Source of the DNA: Halocaridina rubra
Lineage: Eukaryota > Arthropoda > Malacostraca > Decapoda > Atyidae
Length of the DNA: 64,000 nt
Direction of reading: 5' to 3'
Assembly (NCBI GenBank): GCA_037179515.1
Contig: JAXCGZ010022667.1
Coordinates: 62,001 to 126,000, forward strand
Below, piece by piece: positions 29,257 through 40,617 of the stretch (within the stretch, counting starts at the first letter, position 1; each line of letters opens with the position of its first letter). The notes under the pieces were generated by a model, which saw nothing but the letters and a program-made list of their open reading frames with translations, was not told the origin of the DNA and did not search any database. The translations under genes and the position numbers were made by a program.

Positions 29257-32200
29257 AATCACTTTCTTACTGGAGTACAATTTGATTTCATCGTTTACAA
29301 CATTCCAAGAAATTCCTAAAACATTTACATTATTCAGATCCAATTGGTCATGATTAACACCTACTTCATCATTAAATTTTACATCATTACTCACCCAACC
29401 TTGTAATGGCATAGAGGCTTCTGCTAAAATAGAATTTACTATGGGATACTCTGTTTTTAACTGTTCAGAGTCTGAATAGGTACAAACAAAGTTATCTACA
29501 TAGAAATGAGAGATCAGAGACTTAGCTACTGGATGTGAATGTGTCTCCAAGTGATATGTGAGTGTTTTCTGAAGCAAAAAAGGAGATGATGTTGTACCAA
29601 AGAGTACTACCTTAAATCTATAGGTAACTACCTTCTGAAGTGTTTCATCCTCGAACCACAAGAATCTACAAAAATCTCTGCAGTTTGGCAAAATACCTAT
29701 ACGTAGGAAGGCTTTGGAAATGTCTGATACAGCAGCTACAGGGTAAGTACGAAATTCAATGAGTGAATCAACAAGTTTATGGGTTAGGCTTGGGCCTGTT
29801 AGTAAACATTCATTCAGACTCTTTGATTGTGAATCAGCTCTACTAGAAGCATTAAACACTACTCTAATAGGAGTGGTAGGAGAGTTCTTGTAGACTGGAT
29901 GATGAGGCAAGTAATGAGTCAGTCCGTCTGTAACTGAAGGGTTATCAATTTTCTCAATGAATCCCAATTCAATGTACTCATTAAAAATCTCTGAGTATTG
30001 TCCATAAAGTTCTGGACGAGTTGCAAAGGATTTAGCTAGTGACATGAGCTGACCATAAGCTCTTCTATAATTAGTTGCTGGTCTCTCAGTGCCCTTAAAG
30101 GGTAATTCCACGAAATACTGATTGTCTGCCTTCTGGCAAGTGGACTCAAAATGACTCACTGATTGTACTTCCTCAGGTGTTAAAGTTTCATTCTTAATAC
30201 CAATAACATCTAAATTCCAAAGGTTCTGAACTTCGGACTCAAGGGTTTGTACTCCTACACGAGCACAAAGCACATGTTGCCCATTAACTGTGTTAACTGT
30301 CTGAGAACTAATTGCCCACTTTGGCATAGGTCCAAAGATAATCAAACCTGCTGGACTAGACAAAAGTGTAATTCCGGAATAGAAAGTATGGTTGGTTACA
30401 AATCTAGAATAGTAATCTGCACCAATTACCATACTTATGTCACTAATCACATCAGACTCAACGTTAGGATCTGCCAGTTTGATCCCCTTTTTTGTGAGTG
30501 TTTCTGCAACACTAGCAATGCCAGGTACATAAAACGTAGTGTTAACCTTATCATAGACGACAGCATAAATCGGAATACGTTGTGTACCAATGCGCACTAC
30601 AACACGAACGACGTCACACAAAATGTTTTCGGCTTGATTACCAAATGAAGTCAGTTTAAGTGAGATACGAAACACTGGATTGAGTTTAAGGCGCTTTACT
30701 ACTGCAGAATGAATGAAAGACCGTTGAGCACCGGTATCTAAAAACATCCTAACTGTTTCACGTACCCCAGCACCAGAAATCTTAACAATTGCTGTAGGAA
30801 GTGCTACTGAAGGAAGTGGAACCTTATTAGTCTGGACATCTGTTTGAACAGAATTAGCGACACTGTCATCTCTTCCTGACAGGATTCTAAACTTATCATC
30901 CACTACTACTTGATTAGTGGGAATGTTACTATTAAGGTTAGTTCCATTATTAATAACTGTTGGGGCATTAGACGCAACTGACACTTGATTAACTGCAGTA
31001 CTACGGTTGGTTAGTTTCATGCAGAGAAAGGTATGATGTTTGCCATTACAATTTCTACACTCGGCTGTCTCTCTACACTGTGAGGCTCTATGGCCCTTCT
31101 GCATACACACAAAACATAGTTCTAACTCTCTAACTCTGTTCTTCCTGGCTTCATGAGTTGCGTAATTAGAACAAAACTTAGTATTATGAATATCCTTACA
31201 AAAGAGACAAGGTTTGTTCCAAGTACTTGAATTGATAGATGACGAATTAGACTTATTTTGAGTCTGGGACACAACTACTTGTTTAGGTACTGTACTAAAC
31301 CTATAATTAGAATTTGTACTAGAATTCTGACTAGTTACTACTTTAGTTTTGGAATGTGCATCAGAATGTGAACCTTGCTTATTCCTAGACTGATCAGAGA
31401 GAATACGAGAACATTCCATGACCTTGATAAGGTGTCCAATACCATCCTTCAATTGTGTAATAGTCAAAGTATAAGTACTGTACTTATTAAAAAGATACTC
31501 TAAAGTTTTAGGACTAAGTTTCTTAGCAATTATGTCTCTTATTAGGTAGTCATCACAAGGTACTTGGGTTACACCCTCTATTTGCATCAACAAACGTTGA
31601 AATGTTAAGTGAAATTCAGTCAACTCAGTCAAATTATGTTCAGGGGGTTTGATGTTCATCAAGTCTAAATGTAATTGTTGCAACAAAAGGTCATTATCGG
31701 CAAAGCTTTTTCTCAACAAACTTAATGCTATACTGTAATTACCACTAGTTATGGGAAGACCTTCAATGGTTCTATAAGCTTTACCTCTCAAATAAGATCT
31801 GAGCATGCTAAATTTCAATACTGGGTCAATGTCTTGACGACTATCAATTAAACTACTAAAGGAATCCCAAAAACAATTCCACTGACTCAACTGACCATCA
31901 AATTCAGGAATCTTAATCTCAGGCAACTTAGGGTGTGGAAGGGGTCTAGCAGGTACTACTGTCTGACTAGGAGCTTGACTAGTTGTAGCTTGTGCTTGAC
32001 TACCAAAGGACAAATGATCATCTATAGCTGACTTAATTTGTATGAGCACTTTATAGGCATTATGTTTAAGAGTTCTGTGCTCTCTAGAAACTTGGCTAAG
32101 CTGGGTACTATCAATAGCATCTTGACTAGCTGTCCAATGTACATCAATGGACTCGTACAACTTTGTAAGCTCTGCTTCTGAAAACTGTAACGACCGTAAG

Positions 32201-32319
32201 GATGGTGGAGGAGACGCTTTAAGGTCATGTTCTATAGAACTGAGCATATCTGTCAGATCATCGGTTACAACCTTTTAAAGTTCAAACGCTTTACTTTCAT
32301 CAATTGATGGTAAAGACAT
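29251..32319 (-). pseudogene. BEL gag, protease and RT (N-terminal part of polyprotein)
   Basis: The best ATG is at 32,319 (minus, MSLPSIDESK), but a TAA at 32,275-32,277 follows 14 codons later. The next ATG, at 32,247, leaves a 998-residue open frame. Numbering from that ATG: a DUF1759-like gag (PEIKIPEFDGQLSQWNCFWD) at about 110-260; cysteine-rich knuckles (CLFCKDIHNTKFC and CFVCMQKGHRASQC) at about 345-410; and a DUF1758-type protease with LDTGAQRSF at about 500. RT follows, with SDISKAFLRIGI and a YVDN motif near 916. The frame is closed by the LINE1-a insertion. The early stop and missing integrase core make the copy defective. Confidence 0.92.
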
Positions 32320-32668
32320 CTTGCTGGATTAATCTTTACCTTATACAAATCACAATAATTTTGGCTAGGAGGCCAAACTAAACTAATACCAAAATTCACT
32401 AGGATTATAATATTTATATCCTAAGTACACTTGATTACACACGCATGTATTCAAATAGCTAATCTAAACCTTCCCTTGGACTAAAGAATTCGACATCAGC
32501 AGTGATATCACAAAAAATATGCCATGGATTTATGAGCAGTGTTTTAATATCAAAGTTCAAAAACAATACCAAAGGTAGCCTATTCCAAATTCCATTCAGT
32601 AAATGTAGTAAAGTATGCTAGCTAGGCTAGGCATCATCCGGTTCGAAGGACCAGAAAAAACTAGAATA
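32320..32668 (-). promoter_or_regulatory. BEL leader with candidate primer binding site
   Basis: This is the noncoding leader between the 5' LTR (right) and gag. On the minus strand, TGGTCCTTCGAACCGG begins at 32,653, 15 bases after the LTR end. It has the TGG start expected of a tRNA primer site, but the spacer is longer than usual and I have not assigned the tRNA. Confidence 0.55.
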
Positions 32669-33579
32669 TGTGGTGACTATTCCCAGAATGCCTGCTTTCA
32701 CCTGGTCAATGAATAGTCTACTCTCAGTTTTTTGCAGGCTACCGTACACAAAAATATTTACTCAACCAACTTCAAATAAAGTTGGTTTAAAACTTACTGG
32801 CTTATAATTAAATATTAGACAAACTGTACGGTACTAAAGGGGAAGGGCATGAGTTACGTTTGCTTAATAGTTAGTGGAGAACTCCCACTGGTTAATAACA
32901 CAAATACACTAAATAATATTAACTGAACACTGCATAAATCCAGGCTTAAATAAAAGACTCATCGATAAAATATAAAAAATATATTGAAAAAAGTTAATAT
33001 TATAATGGAGCAATATTTCAGCCCAAAAGAAAAGGTTAAATTTTACAAAATAACAAAGAGTTATAGCTCCAGGCACGACTGCTGGACATATCAAAATAAA
33101 CAACACTTAATATCAACAAAAATAATTGTTCAAAATCCAAAAACTTTATGCAATATTAAAACAGAGTCACTGCTTGACAAATTCGACAGCACTAGTCCAA
33201 GGGGCAAAATGGGAGGCTCATAAATTTACACGAATTTTACGAGTCTCTAACAATAGGTCATCACCTGATGCTGTCCTCAGAGAGAGTCCTCATCTGTTCT
33301 GTAAACAAATCAGACGAGCATCACATTCTAAAATAAAAGGATATAATTTTATCATATTATACATAATTAAGGATTTCCTAAGATTTGGATTAGCTTTACA
33401 AACAAATTCCAATTATTCATGAGAAAATGATGAATTAATGACAAAATAAATGATTGGTTTAATATAGTCTTTCAAACGAATATATACATGTAGGCTGATG
33501 CAATGCTAATTATGGCATTACAATAAAACACACACAAGGTATAACTAATGAAACTGTGTGTGATAGACAGATCACTACA
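32669..33579 (-). repeat. 5' LTR of the BEL element (right in window)
   Basis: 911 bp, TGTGGTGACT to CACTACA on the plus strand, nearly identical to 22,572-23,483. It is followed by the duplication ACTGT and the rest of B's LTR. Confidence 0.92.
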
Positions 33580-34289
33580 ACTGTATTTATCTCGTAGATT
33601 CTTCCTTTATCATAAATAGAGTGTTTTACCATATTAATTGCAAATCAGTAATAAGCATTGCAACTTTTGTGGTTGCCCACAATTTAAGGAATACATACAG
33701 TACTGTATTTGTCTTGCTCATTCTTCATTTATTGTGAATAAATTGTTTTCCTTTAATACCAGCAAAGAATTAATGGTTTTGTATGCTATTATGGTAGCAT
33801 AAATATTTCTGGTTAGCTTTGAATAACCAATATATTTTCATCCAATAGAATAATATTGGAAACTCATTATATGTGTGTTCATGCTTTCAGTTTCCCATTA
33901 TTAACAGTATGTCGTTTCTGTTTCTGCAATTGCAGTGTTCTCTATTCTACTCTGCGTGTGTGACAGAGGTAATCATCGAGTTGAGGCCAACGTCCTGGCA
34001 TACGTCCGTAGTGCCGGGACACGAAATCGTGCTCACCACCTCCGGGATTCGAGGCAGCATTTCATAAAATTTAATTAGAAAATTTAATTCAATTCTTATA
34101 ATGTCATTGCATTTCCAAAATTAAAAGAAAGTTGAATTCTGAGTTTCATTTAACCGAGTAGTGGCATAACGGGTAGGGTGTTCAAGTACAAATATCTGTC
34201 CTGTCTGTTTATCAGCTCTTAACCGAGCTCTGTACTTTGAGTTCCCTTAGTAAAACAGAATCTTAACAACACTCTCCATTCCCCCAACA
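33580..34289 (+). repeat. 3' LTR of element B, second part
   Basis: It starts with the right copy of ACTGT (33,580-33,584), continues the LTR interrupted at 22,571, and ends in cccccaaca. It is of the long (B/E) type by its terminus. Without the BEL insert the LTR is about 2.08 kb. Confidence 0.9.
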
Positions 34290-34821
34290 CCTCTCTTTCC
34301 TGTAAGATTCGGCTTACTTCATCATAAAATTCTAATAAGTTTGTTACTGTTGATCTACCTTCTCTGAAGCCATGTTGCCTCACTGACAAAAAGTTGAAGG
34401 ATTCCAAGTGAAGAAAGATATGTTTCCTTAGTAGTTTCTCCATAACTTTGCAAACTATGCTGGTCAAGGAAACTGGTCTATAGTTTAGAGCCGTATCCCT
34501 CCTTCCCTTTTTGAAGATAGGTATCACGATTGCTTGTTTCCAGCATCTTGGAATCTCCTCTGACTCTAGTGACTATTTAAATATGATACTTAGTGCCACT
34601 GATATTGAGTTTCTGCATTTTTTAAGTACAAGATGGGATATATTATCAGGATCTGTAGCTTTATGTACATCTAACTCCATCAGCGCTTTGCATACCTCTG
34701 TGGCTGTAAGGTTGATGTTCTCTAATACCGGCCCTTGAGCTTCTATCTCTGCAATCTGAGGGGGTGGGGTATTTTCAACTGTAAATACTGACTGAAACTC
34801 CTTGTTCAATTCTTTGCATCC
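34290..34821 (-). pseudogene. LINE1 ORF2 fragment, apparent target of element B
   Basis: A minus-strand LINE1 piece covering the linker and start of RT (EFQSVFTVENTPPPQ, KKGRRDTALNYRPVSL, RQHGFREGRST), with stops and substitutions. It begins abruptly at B's LTR end, so B probably inserted into it; the rest would lie left of the window. At 34,821 it switches to another LINE1 position through a short shared tgca. Confidence 0.8.
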
Positions 34822-37800
34822 TGCAAAGAAGTTTTCTTACGAAGCTTCAAACTATGACCTCTAGTTCTAGAGCCAGCCATATCAAAATATCCATCCCTAT
34901 CCACTCTATCATAACCATGAAGAAATTTAAAGACTGTCACCATATCCCCCCTCACTCTTCTAGCTTCGAGTGATGGTAAGTCTAATTCCCTCAGCCTCTC
35001 ATCATAACTGAGATTGCGTATTTCTGGCACCAGTTTCGTGGCATGTCTTTGAACTTTTTCAAGCTTAGCTATGTGCTTTTTCAAGTGTGGATTCCAAAAG
35101 GGGGCTGCATATTCGAGTTTTGGCCTCACATAGGTTACATAAATATTTCGGAACATTTCCTTGTCCATGTGCCTGAAGGCTACCCTTACATTTGATAAGA
35201 ATGCATATGCTGCCCTTACTATGCCATTTATATGTATTTCTGGAGACAAATCTGCCAGTATGTTTACTCCTAGATCTCTCTCATTTTCTGTCTCTTGAAG
35301 TTGTACTCCAGCCACCGAGTAGTCAAGCTTTGGCCTTCTTGCACTTGTACCCATTCTCAGTACCTTACATTTTGAAGTATTGAATTTCATTAGCCACTTT
35401 TCTGACCACTCATGCAGATTATTTAGATCCTCCTGAGGTTCTCTACCATTATTCTCGTTTCCTACTTTCTTCACAATCTTTGCATCATCTGCAAACATAT
35501 TCATGAATGAATTTACAGACTCTGGTAGGTCATTTACATATACAAAGAACAAAAGTGGCCCTAAAACTGAACCCTGTGGAACTCCACTACTAACTCTTCT
35601 CCATTCAGACACTGAGTGTCTTACCCTAACCCTCTGTTCCCTTCCTTCTAAGTAAGTTTTTATCCATTCCAAAACATTTCCACCTATTCTAGCCATTGAT
35701 TGCAGCTTCCTAATAAGTCTCCCATGTGGAACAGTGTCAAACGCTTTCTGGAAGTCTAGGAATATGCAATCTGCCCAGCCCTCTCTTTCCTGTAGGATTT
35801 GGCTTACCTCATCATAAAATTCTAATAAGTTTGATACTGTTGATCTACCTTCTCTGAAGCCATGTTGCCTCACTGACAAAAAGTTGAAGGATTCCAAGTG
35901 AAGAAAGATATGTTTCCTTAGTAGTTTCTCCTTAACTTTGCAAACTATGCTGGTCAAGGAAACTGGTCTATAGTTCAGAGCCGTATCCCTCCTTCCCTTT
36001 TTGAAGATAGGTATCTCATTTGCTTGTTTCCAGCATCTTGGAATCTCCCCCGACTCCAGTGACTCCTTAAATATGATACTTAGTGCCACTGATATTGTGT
36101 TTGCGCATTTTTTAAGCACATGAGGGGATATGTCATCAGGACCTGTAGCTTTATGAACATCTAAATCCATCAGCGCTTTGCATACCTCTGTGGCAGTAAG
36201 GTTGATGTTCTCTAATACCGGCCCTTGAGCTTCTATCACTGCAATCTGAGGGGGTGGGGTATTTTCTACTGTAAATACTGACTGAAACTCCTTGTTCAGT
36301 TCTTTGCAGATCTCTTCATCCGTCTCAGTGATGCTTCCACCCGCTCTCTTTAGCCTAAAACCTCTTCTTTTACCTTCAGTTTTCCTCTGATAAAGCTGTG
36401 GAAAAGTTTGGGATTTTCTTTAGCCTTCCTAGTGATGTCCCTCTCATAGTCTCTCTCTGCCTCTCTCCTTTTACTTAGGTAGTCATTTCTTGCTCTTTTG
36501 TAGGTTTGCCAGGCATTTATGTTTTTTCTCCTCCTATACCTTTTCCAGCATTAGTCTTTCCACTCCTTACCTCTTTTACACCCATTATCGAACCATTTCT
36601 CTCTGGCATGAATTACACCTACTTTGGTGACAGGTATGCAGTAATCTACTATCTTCCCATATTTCTCACAAAAGATGTCATACATTTCTTGTACAGATTT
36701 GTTGTAAAATAAGGTTCTCCAGTCAATAACTGCAAAAAGCTCATTCATTTTGATGTAATCTCCTTTCGGATAGTTCCTCCTCATGTCCTCAGTGCCTCTA
36801 CTCTCAGGAGGAATATCTTCAATGATATACTCCATCAACAACACACAGTGGTCACTCTTTCCAATTGGTGGTTCATACTCAATTTTTTCAATATCCAACA
36901 CATTATCTGTGAACACTAGATCAAGTAGTGATGGCTCATCCCTACCCCTGGCCCTTGTTGGTTCCATTACATGTTGGTGTAGGAAATTCCCTTGTACGCA
37001 ATCTAGGAATCTTGCCCCGAATGAGTCCTCACCACTGTGTGGGTCAAGATTTATCCAATCTATCTCTTTATGATTAAAGTCTCCCATAATCAAAATCCTA
37101 CATTTTTTTTCCCGTGCCATGTTAACAACTGAGTTTATGACTTCAATAGTACCTATATGACTTTCCTCATAAACTTCAAGCCTATTTTGGTTCCTTGGTG
37201 GGTTGTATACAACAGTTATTATAATGCTCTCTGACCCAGTATTTATGAGAGCAACAAGAAATTCCTTGAACTCACTTTCTATAGCCAAGTTTATTTCTTC
37301 AACTTGAAGCCATTCACTTATGAGCAGTGCTATCCCTCCACCAGTCCTCTCAGATCTTTCAACCCTTAGTATTCTGAAGCCCTTAGGAAAAACTGTGACA
37401 CTGTTTATGTCCTCACTCAACTTAGTCTCTGTAATTGCTACTATATCTGCCTTACTGTTGTGAATCCTATCTTTTAATTCTACTGCCTTACCAGCTAATC
37501 CATCAGCATTTGTGTATAACAATCTTAATGAGGCCCCATCCCCTGATCTTCTGTCATTATCTTCTTTATCTCCCCTTTGTCTGGAAGAACTCTGTAATAA
37601 AAATTTTTCTTCTCTTCTTCATTTCTTTCATCATTTAACCTTCTTGCCTCTTGCAACAAGTTTTTGATCTTTCCCATCTCTTCCTGTGTTCTGTATCGTC
37701 TAATGAACACTTCTTTGAATTCTTGAAGGTCTTTTAGACTTTTTTTTCTCAACAATATTTCCCTACATGTTTCCCCTCTCTCAAAGGTTACTTTTGTTGG

Positions 37801-38086
37801 TCTCGGCTTTCCTTCCCTCGAATATTTACCTAGTTGGTGTATGCTTACAATATTCTCAGGACCACATACTACTCCAAGCTTTCTTATCAGGTCTACAACC
37901 CTAGCTTTATTTTCTTCAAGTCTCCCCTGCCATGTTGGCTCCTGGGATTCGCTTATGCCTGAGATTACCACTGTCTTCTCCTTATCAAGTGCCTGTCTGA
38001 TGAGTGGGTTTGCCCTTTCCATCACAACGTCTTTCATTTTTTCGATTACTGTCTCTTTATAGTCAACTGTTTGTATGTTTTCCAGT
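34822..38086 (-). pseudogene. LINE1 copy, ORF2 and part of ORF1, both ends truncated
   Basis: Reading on the minus strand, the ORF1 C-terminal half (38,037-37,525) has DKEKTVVISGISESQEPTW and VFIRRYRTQEEM. The ORF2 endonuclease (37,522-36,551) follows, with LLYTNADGL-like, AITETKLSED, GGGIALLIS, MGDFNHKEIDW and KSDHC motifs. After frame breaks near 36,551 and 36,370, the RT (36,239-34,806) has QKAFDTVPHG, GVPQGSVLGP and FADDAKI. The 3' roughly 200 bp and the ORF1 start are missing. This copy keeps GAA at the codon that is TAA in the copies at 43,144 and 59,297. It is inactive. Confidence 0.9.
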
Positions 38087-38100
38087 GTGTGTGTGTATAG

Positions 38101-38471
38101 GTGATTACCTAATTGTGTTTACAGGAAAGAACCCAAAGCTCGTATCTTCCCGTTTCCTAATTGGTTCCATTTAGTACTTAGTGATACTTATCATACCTGT
38201 CCTTAAAACAATGGATCGAGTTTGCCTTAACCACCTCCTCGCTTAGCCAATTCCAATTATCAACTACTCTTACACTGAAAAAGTATTTCCTTACATTCTG
38301 CAAAGAAGTTATCTTATGAGGCTTCAAACTATGACCTCTAGTTATAGAGCCAGCCATATCAAAATATTGATCCCTATTCACTCTATCATAACCATGAAGG
38401 AACATGAAGACTGTCGCCGTATCCCCCCTCAATCTTCTAGCTTCAAGTGATGGCAAGTCTAATTCCCTCAG
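38101..38471 (-). pseudogene. LINE1 3' end fragment
   Basis: The fragment starts with the LINE1 3' tail unit (gtgattacctaattgtg, reversed) and covers the ORF2 C-terminus (DLPSLEARRLRGD to FKDRYDKYH). It stops at ctaattccctcag, where an unrelated LTR-like repeat begins. A short (GT)n run separates it from the previous LINE1 piece. Confidence 0.85.
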
Positions 38472-38790
38472 TGTCATATAGTTGTATATCTTAACAGGAA
38501 TTGTAATGCTATATTCCACCAGTGCCATGTTAGATTGGCAACTATCGAGCTGTAGCGAGAGAGGTGATAATAGATATGCAATGGTTACTTAACATTTAGG
38601 ATATTTAGTTATACGCCTATTCTACACCTCAATGCTCCCCCGCCCCCTGAAGGTACAAATGCTTGGCGTATAGGCGCTCCCAAGACTACTACTCTCTCAC
38701 TGCTTCTGACTCTTTTTGTAGCACAAAGATGGCAGGGCGTGGTATGCTTGGCCATGCCTCCACCAATAGGCTTCCAGAGGAAAAGGGTTA
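38472..38790. repeat. LTR-like repeat F, copy 1
   Basis: It starts tgtcatatagttgtatatctta and matches 57,348-57,674 for about 320 bp, through ggcttccagaggaaaagggttacaacct. The other copy sits beside a candidate primer site and gag-like ORF on its minus strand, so this may be an LTR read in reverse. Its right limit here is unknown and could extend to about 39,030. Confidence 0.6.
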
Positions 38791-39239
38791 CAACCTATAG
38801 CTTGAGAGGCGTGGCTCGAGGAACGCCAATTGGGTACAAGGAGTGCCTATATGTGTATATTCAAGTGTACATATGTATTGGTGGAGGCTCTCAAGAGAAC
38901 AACACAGAAATGTGTGACATTTCTGACCTCAATCGATCAGGGACGCAGAGGTGTGAGAGGGCTACGGGATGAACCATAGATCTTTGTCATCTCTTTGTAA
39001 ATACACACTCTACCTAGAAAACCACACTGGAAATATCAAGTCACACCACTTGAGCCCATATGACATTACATGGGTAATGTCATGTTACACTTCTCGAGTA
39101 AAATTACTTTACGACACTCCCCACCACCACTCCTGGAATGCTCCATTTCAGGCGAAGCATTGCACATTTTTGAGAGTGCTATCATCTGTTAATTATATTT
39201 ATTTTAGGAAAAAACAGGGCATTATTATCTAATTTGATG
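38791..39239. other. Unassigned sequence
   Basis: It may be the rest of repeat F (an end near aaaaccaca, about 39,028, is possible). I see no convincing coding region. Confidence 0.3.
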
Positions 39240-39249
39240 ACTTGGGACA

Positions 39250-39858
39250 TACAGTTTCATACAATTATCTAATCAGATTACTTCTATATATTATATCTCA
39301 AAATCTAAATAGATTACTTCTCTGTATTATATTTCATATTTTCACATAATTATCTTAATGTATTACATATCAAATTTTCACATAATTATCTAAATGTATT
39401 ACATATATAAAATCTCACATAATTATCTAGATGTATTGCATATCAAAAATCTCACATAATTATCTAGATGTATTATATATAAAAATTTCACATAATTATC
39501 TAACTGTATTATATATCAAGAATTTTACATAGTTATCGAGATGTATTACATATAAAAAAATCTCACAATTATCTAGATGTATTACATATCAAAAACCTCA
39601 CATAATTATCTAGATGTATTATATATAAAAATTTAACATAATTATCTAATTGTATTATATATCAAAATTTCACATAATTATCTAAATGTATTATATATCA
39701 AAACTTCACACATAATTATCTATATGTATTATATATCAAAACTTCACATAATTATCTAAATGTATTATATATAAAAAATTTCACATAATTTTCTAAATGT
39801 ATTACCTATCAAAATTTCACATAATTATCTAAATGTATTATATATCAAATTTCCCTAT
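39250..39858. repeat. AT-rich minisatellite, unit about 36-38 bp
   Basis: About fourteen imperfect head-to-tail units have the core cataattatctaaatgta followed by ttatatatcaaaatttca, with two more degenerate units at the left. Units differ by scattered substitutions and 1-3 base indels. Confidence 0.93.
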
Positions 39859-40512
39859 GCTCCTTAATGCTTACTAAAGTTTCCTGAAAAAGATTTCATT
39901 GTCATGGGTACACTCAATATATATAGAACATATGATTTCTGAAAAAGACAAACAAAAGAAAAATATGTTTTCACAACAAGCATTCTAGTTAAAGAATTTA
40001 AAAAAAAAAATTATCAAAATTAAGTATTCACACTTACATTATATAGCAATTGAATGACAAAATGACTATTAATTATTTCAGTAAAGAGAAATTAAACATT
40101 TATATCTAAAAAAAAAAAACATCAATTCAGTAATACATGTTAACAGTAAAGTGAAAAAAAAAAGAAAAATGGTTATAATACCCAATTAATATAAAATACA
40201 GTTTGTAAGTGACAAATATCTATAAATGTTCATCAACAAAAAAAAAAACGATTATCATAGTAACAAATCAAAATACAAGCACTGTTTATGAATGACTGTT
40301 ATCTGAATCAATGACACTTACTATATTAAACCTAGGGTAAATAGTTTCTCTTATATTTATATATTACTTCTAGGGGAGGCATTGAGGCTTTCTTAACTTA
40401 AATCTTATAATCTATGTAAAAATAAAAATGTTCAGGCTTGGTAGCTGAAATATAAGAATGAGTTTATTGTTCATTGTGCCACCACTGTCATACAGAAGTT
40501 TACCAATTTTAA
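39859..40512. other. Unassigned AT-rich sequence
   Basis: Very AT-rich, with several A runs and no ORF or repeat that I can name. Confidence 0.4.
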
Positions 40513-40617
40513 GCACTCAGGGTAACGATTACATCTGCCAAAACAAGTCCTTCGCAAGAAGGCAACCGTCCTAGCCCTTGGTAGAAAAGGAAGTTCGTGA
40601 TGTAAAAACCGGAACAT
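40513..40617 (+). mobile_element. SINE2 body fragment
   Basis: About 105 bp, from gcactcaggg to ccggaacatgg, match the body and 3' end of the SINE2 at 63,639-63,827 in opposite orientation (cttcgcaagaaggcaaccgt is identical). The tRNA-like head is missing. Confidence 0.85.

Larger units (their letters stand above)
22572..33579 (-). mobile_element. BEL/Pao LTR retrotransposon inserted in the 3' LTR of B
   Basis: This 11-kb minus-strand element has LTRs at 22,572-23,483 (912 bp) and 32,669-33,579 (911 bp), a polypurine tract, a candidate primer site and the duplication ACTGT. Its coding order on the minus strand is gag with zinc knuckles, DUF1758-type protease, RT, A17/RNase H region, and the start of integrase. 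Two LINE1 copies and a SINE1 are inserted in the coding part. A block of BEL, LINE and SINE is tandemly duplicated. The integrase core is missing, so the element cannot integrate on its own. Confidence 0.92.
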
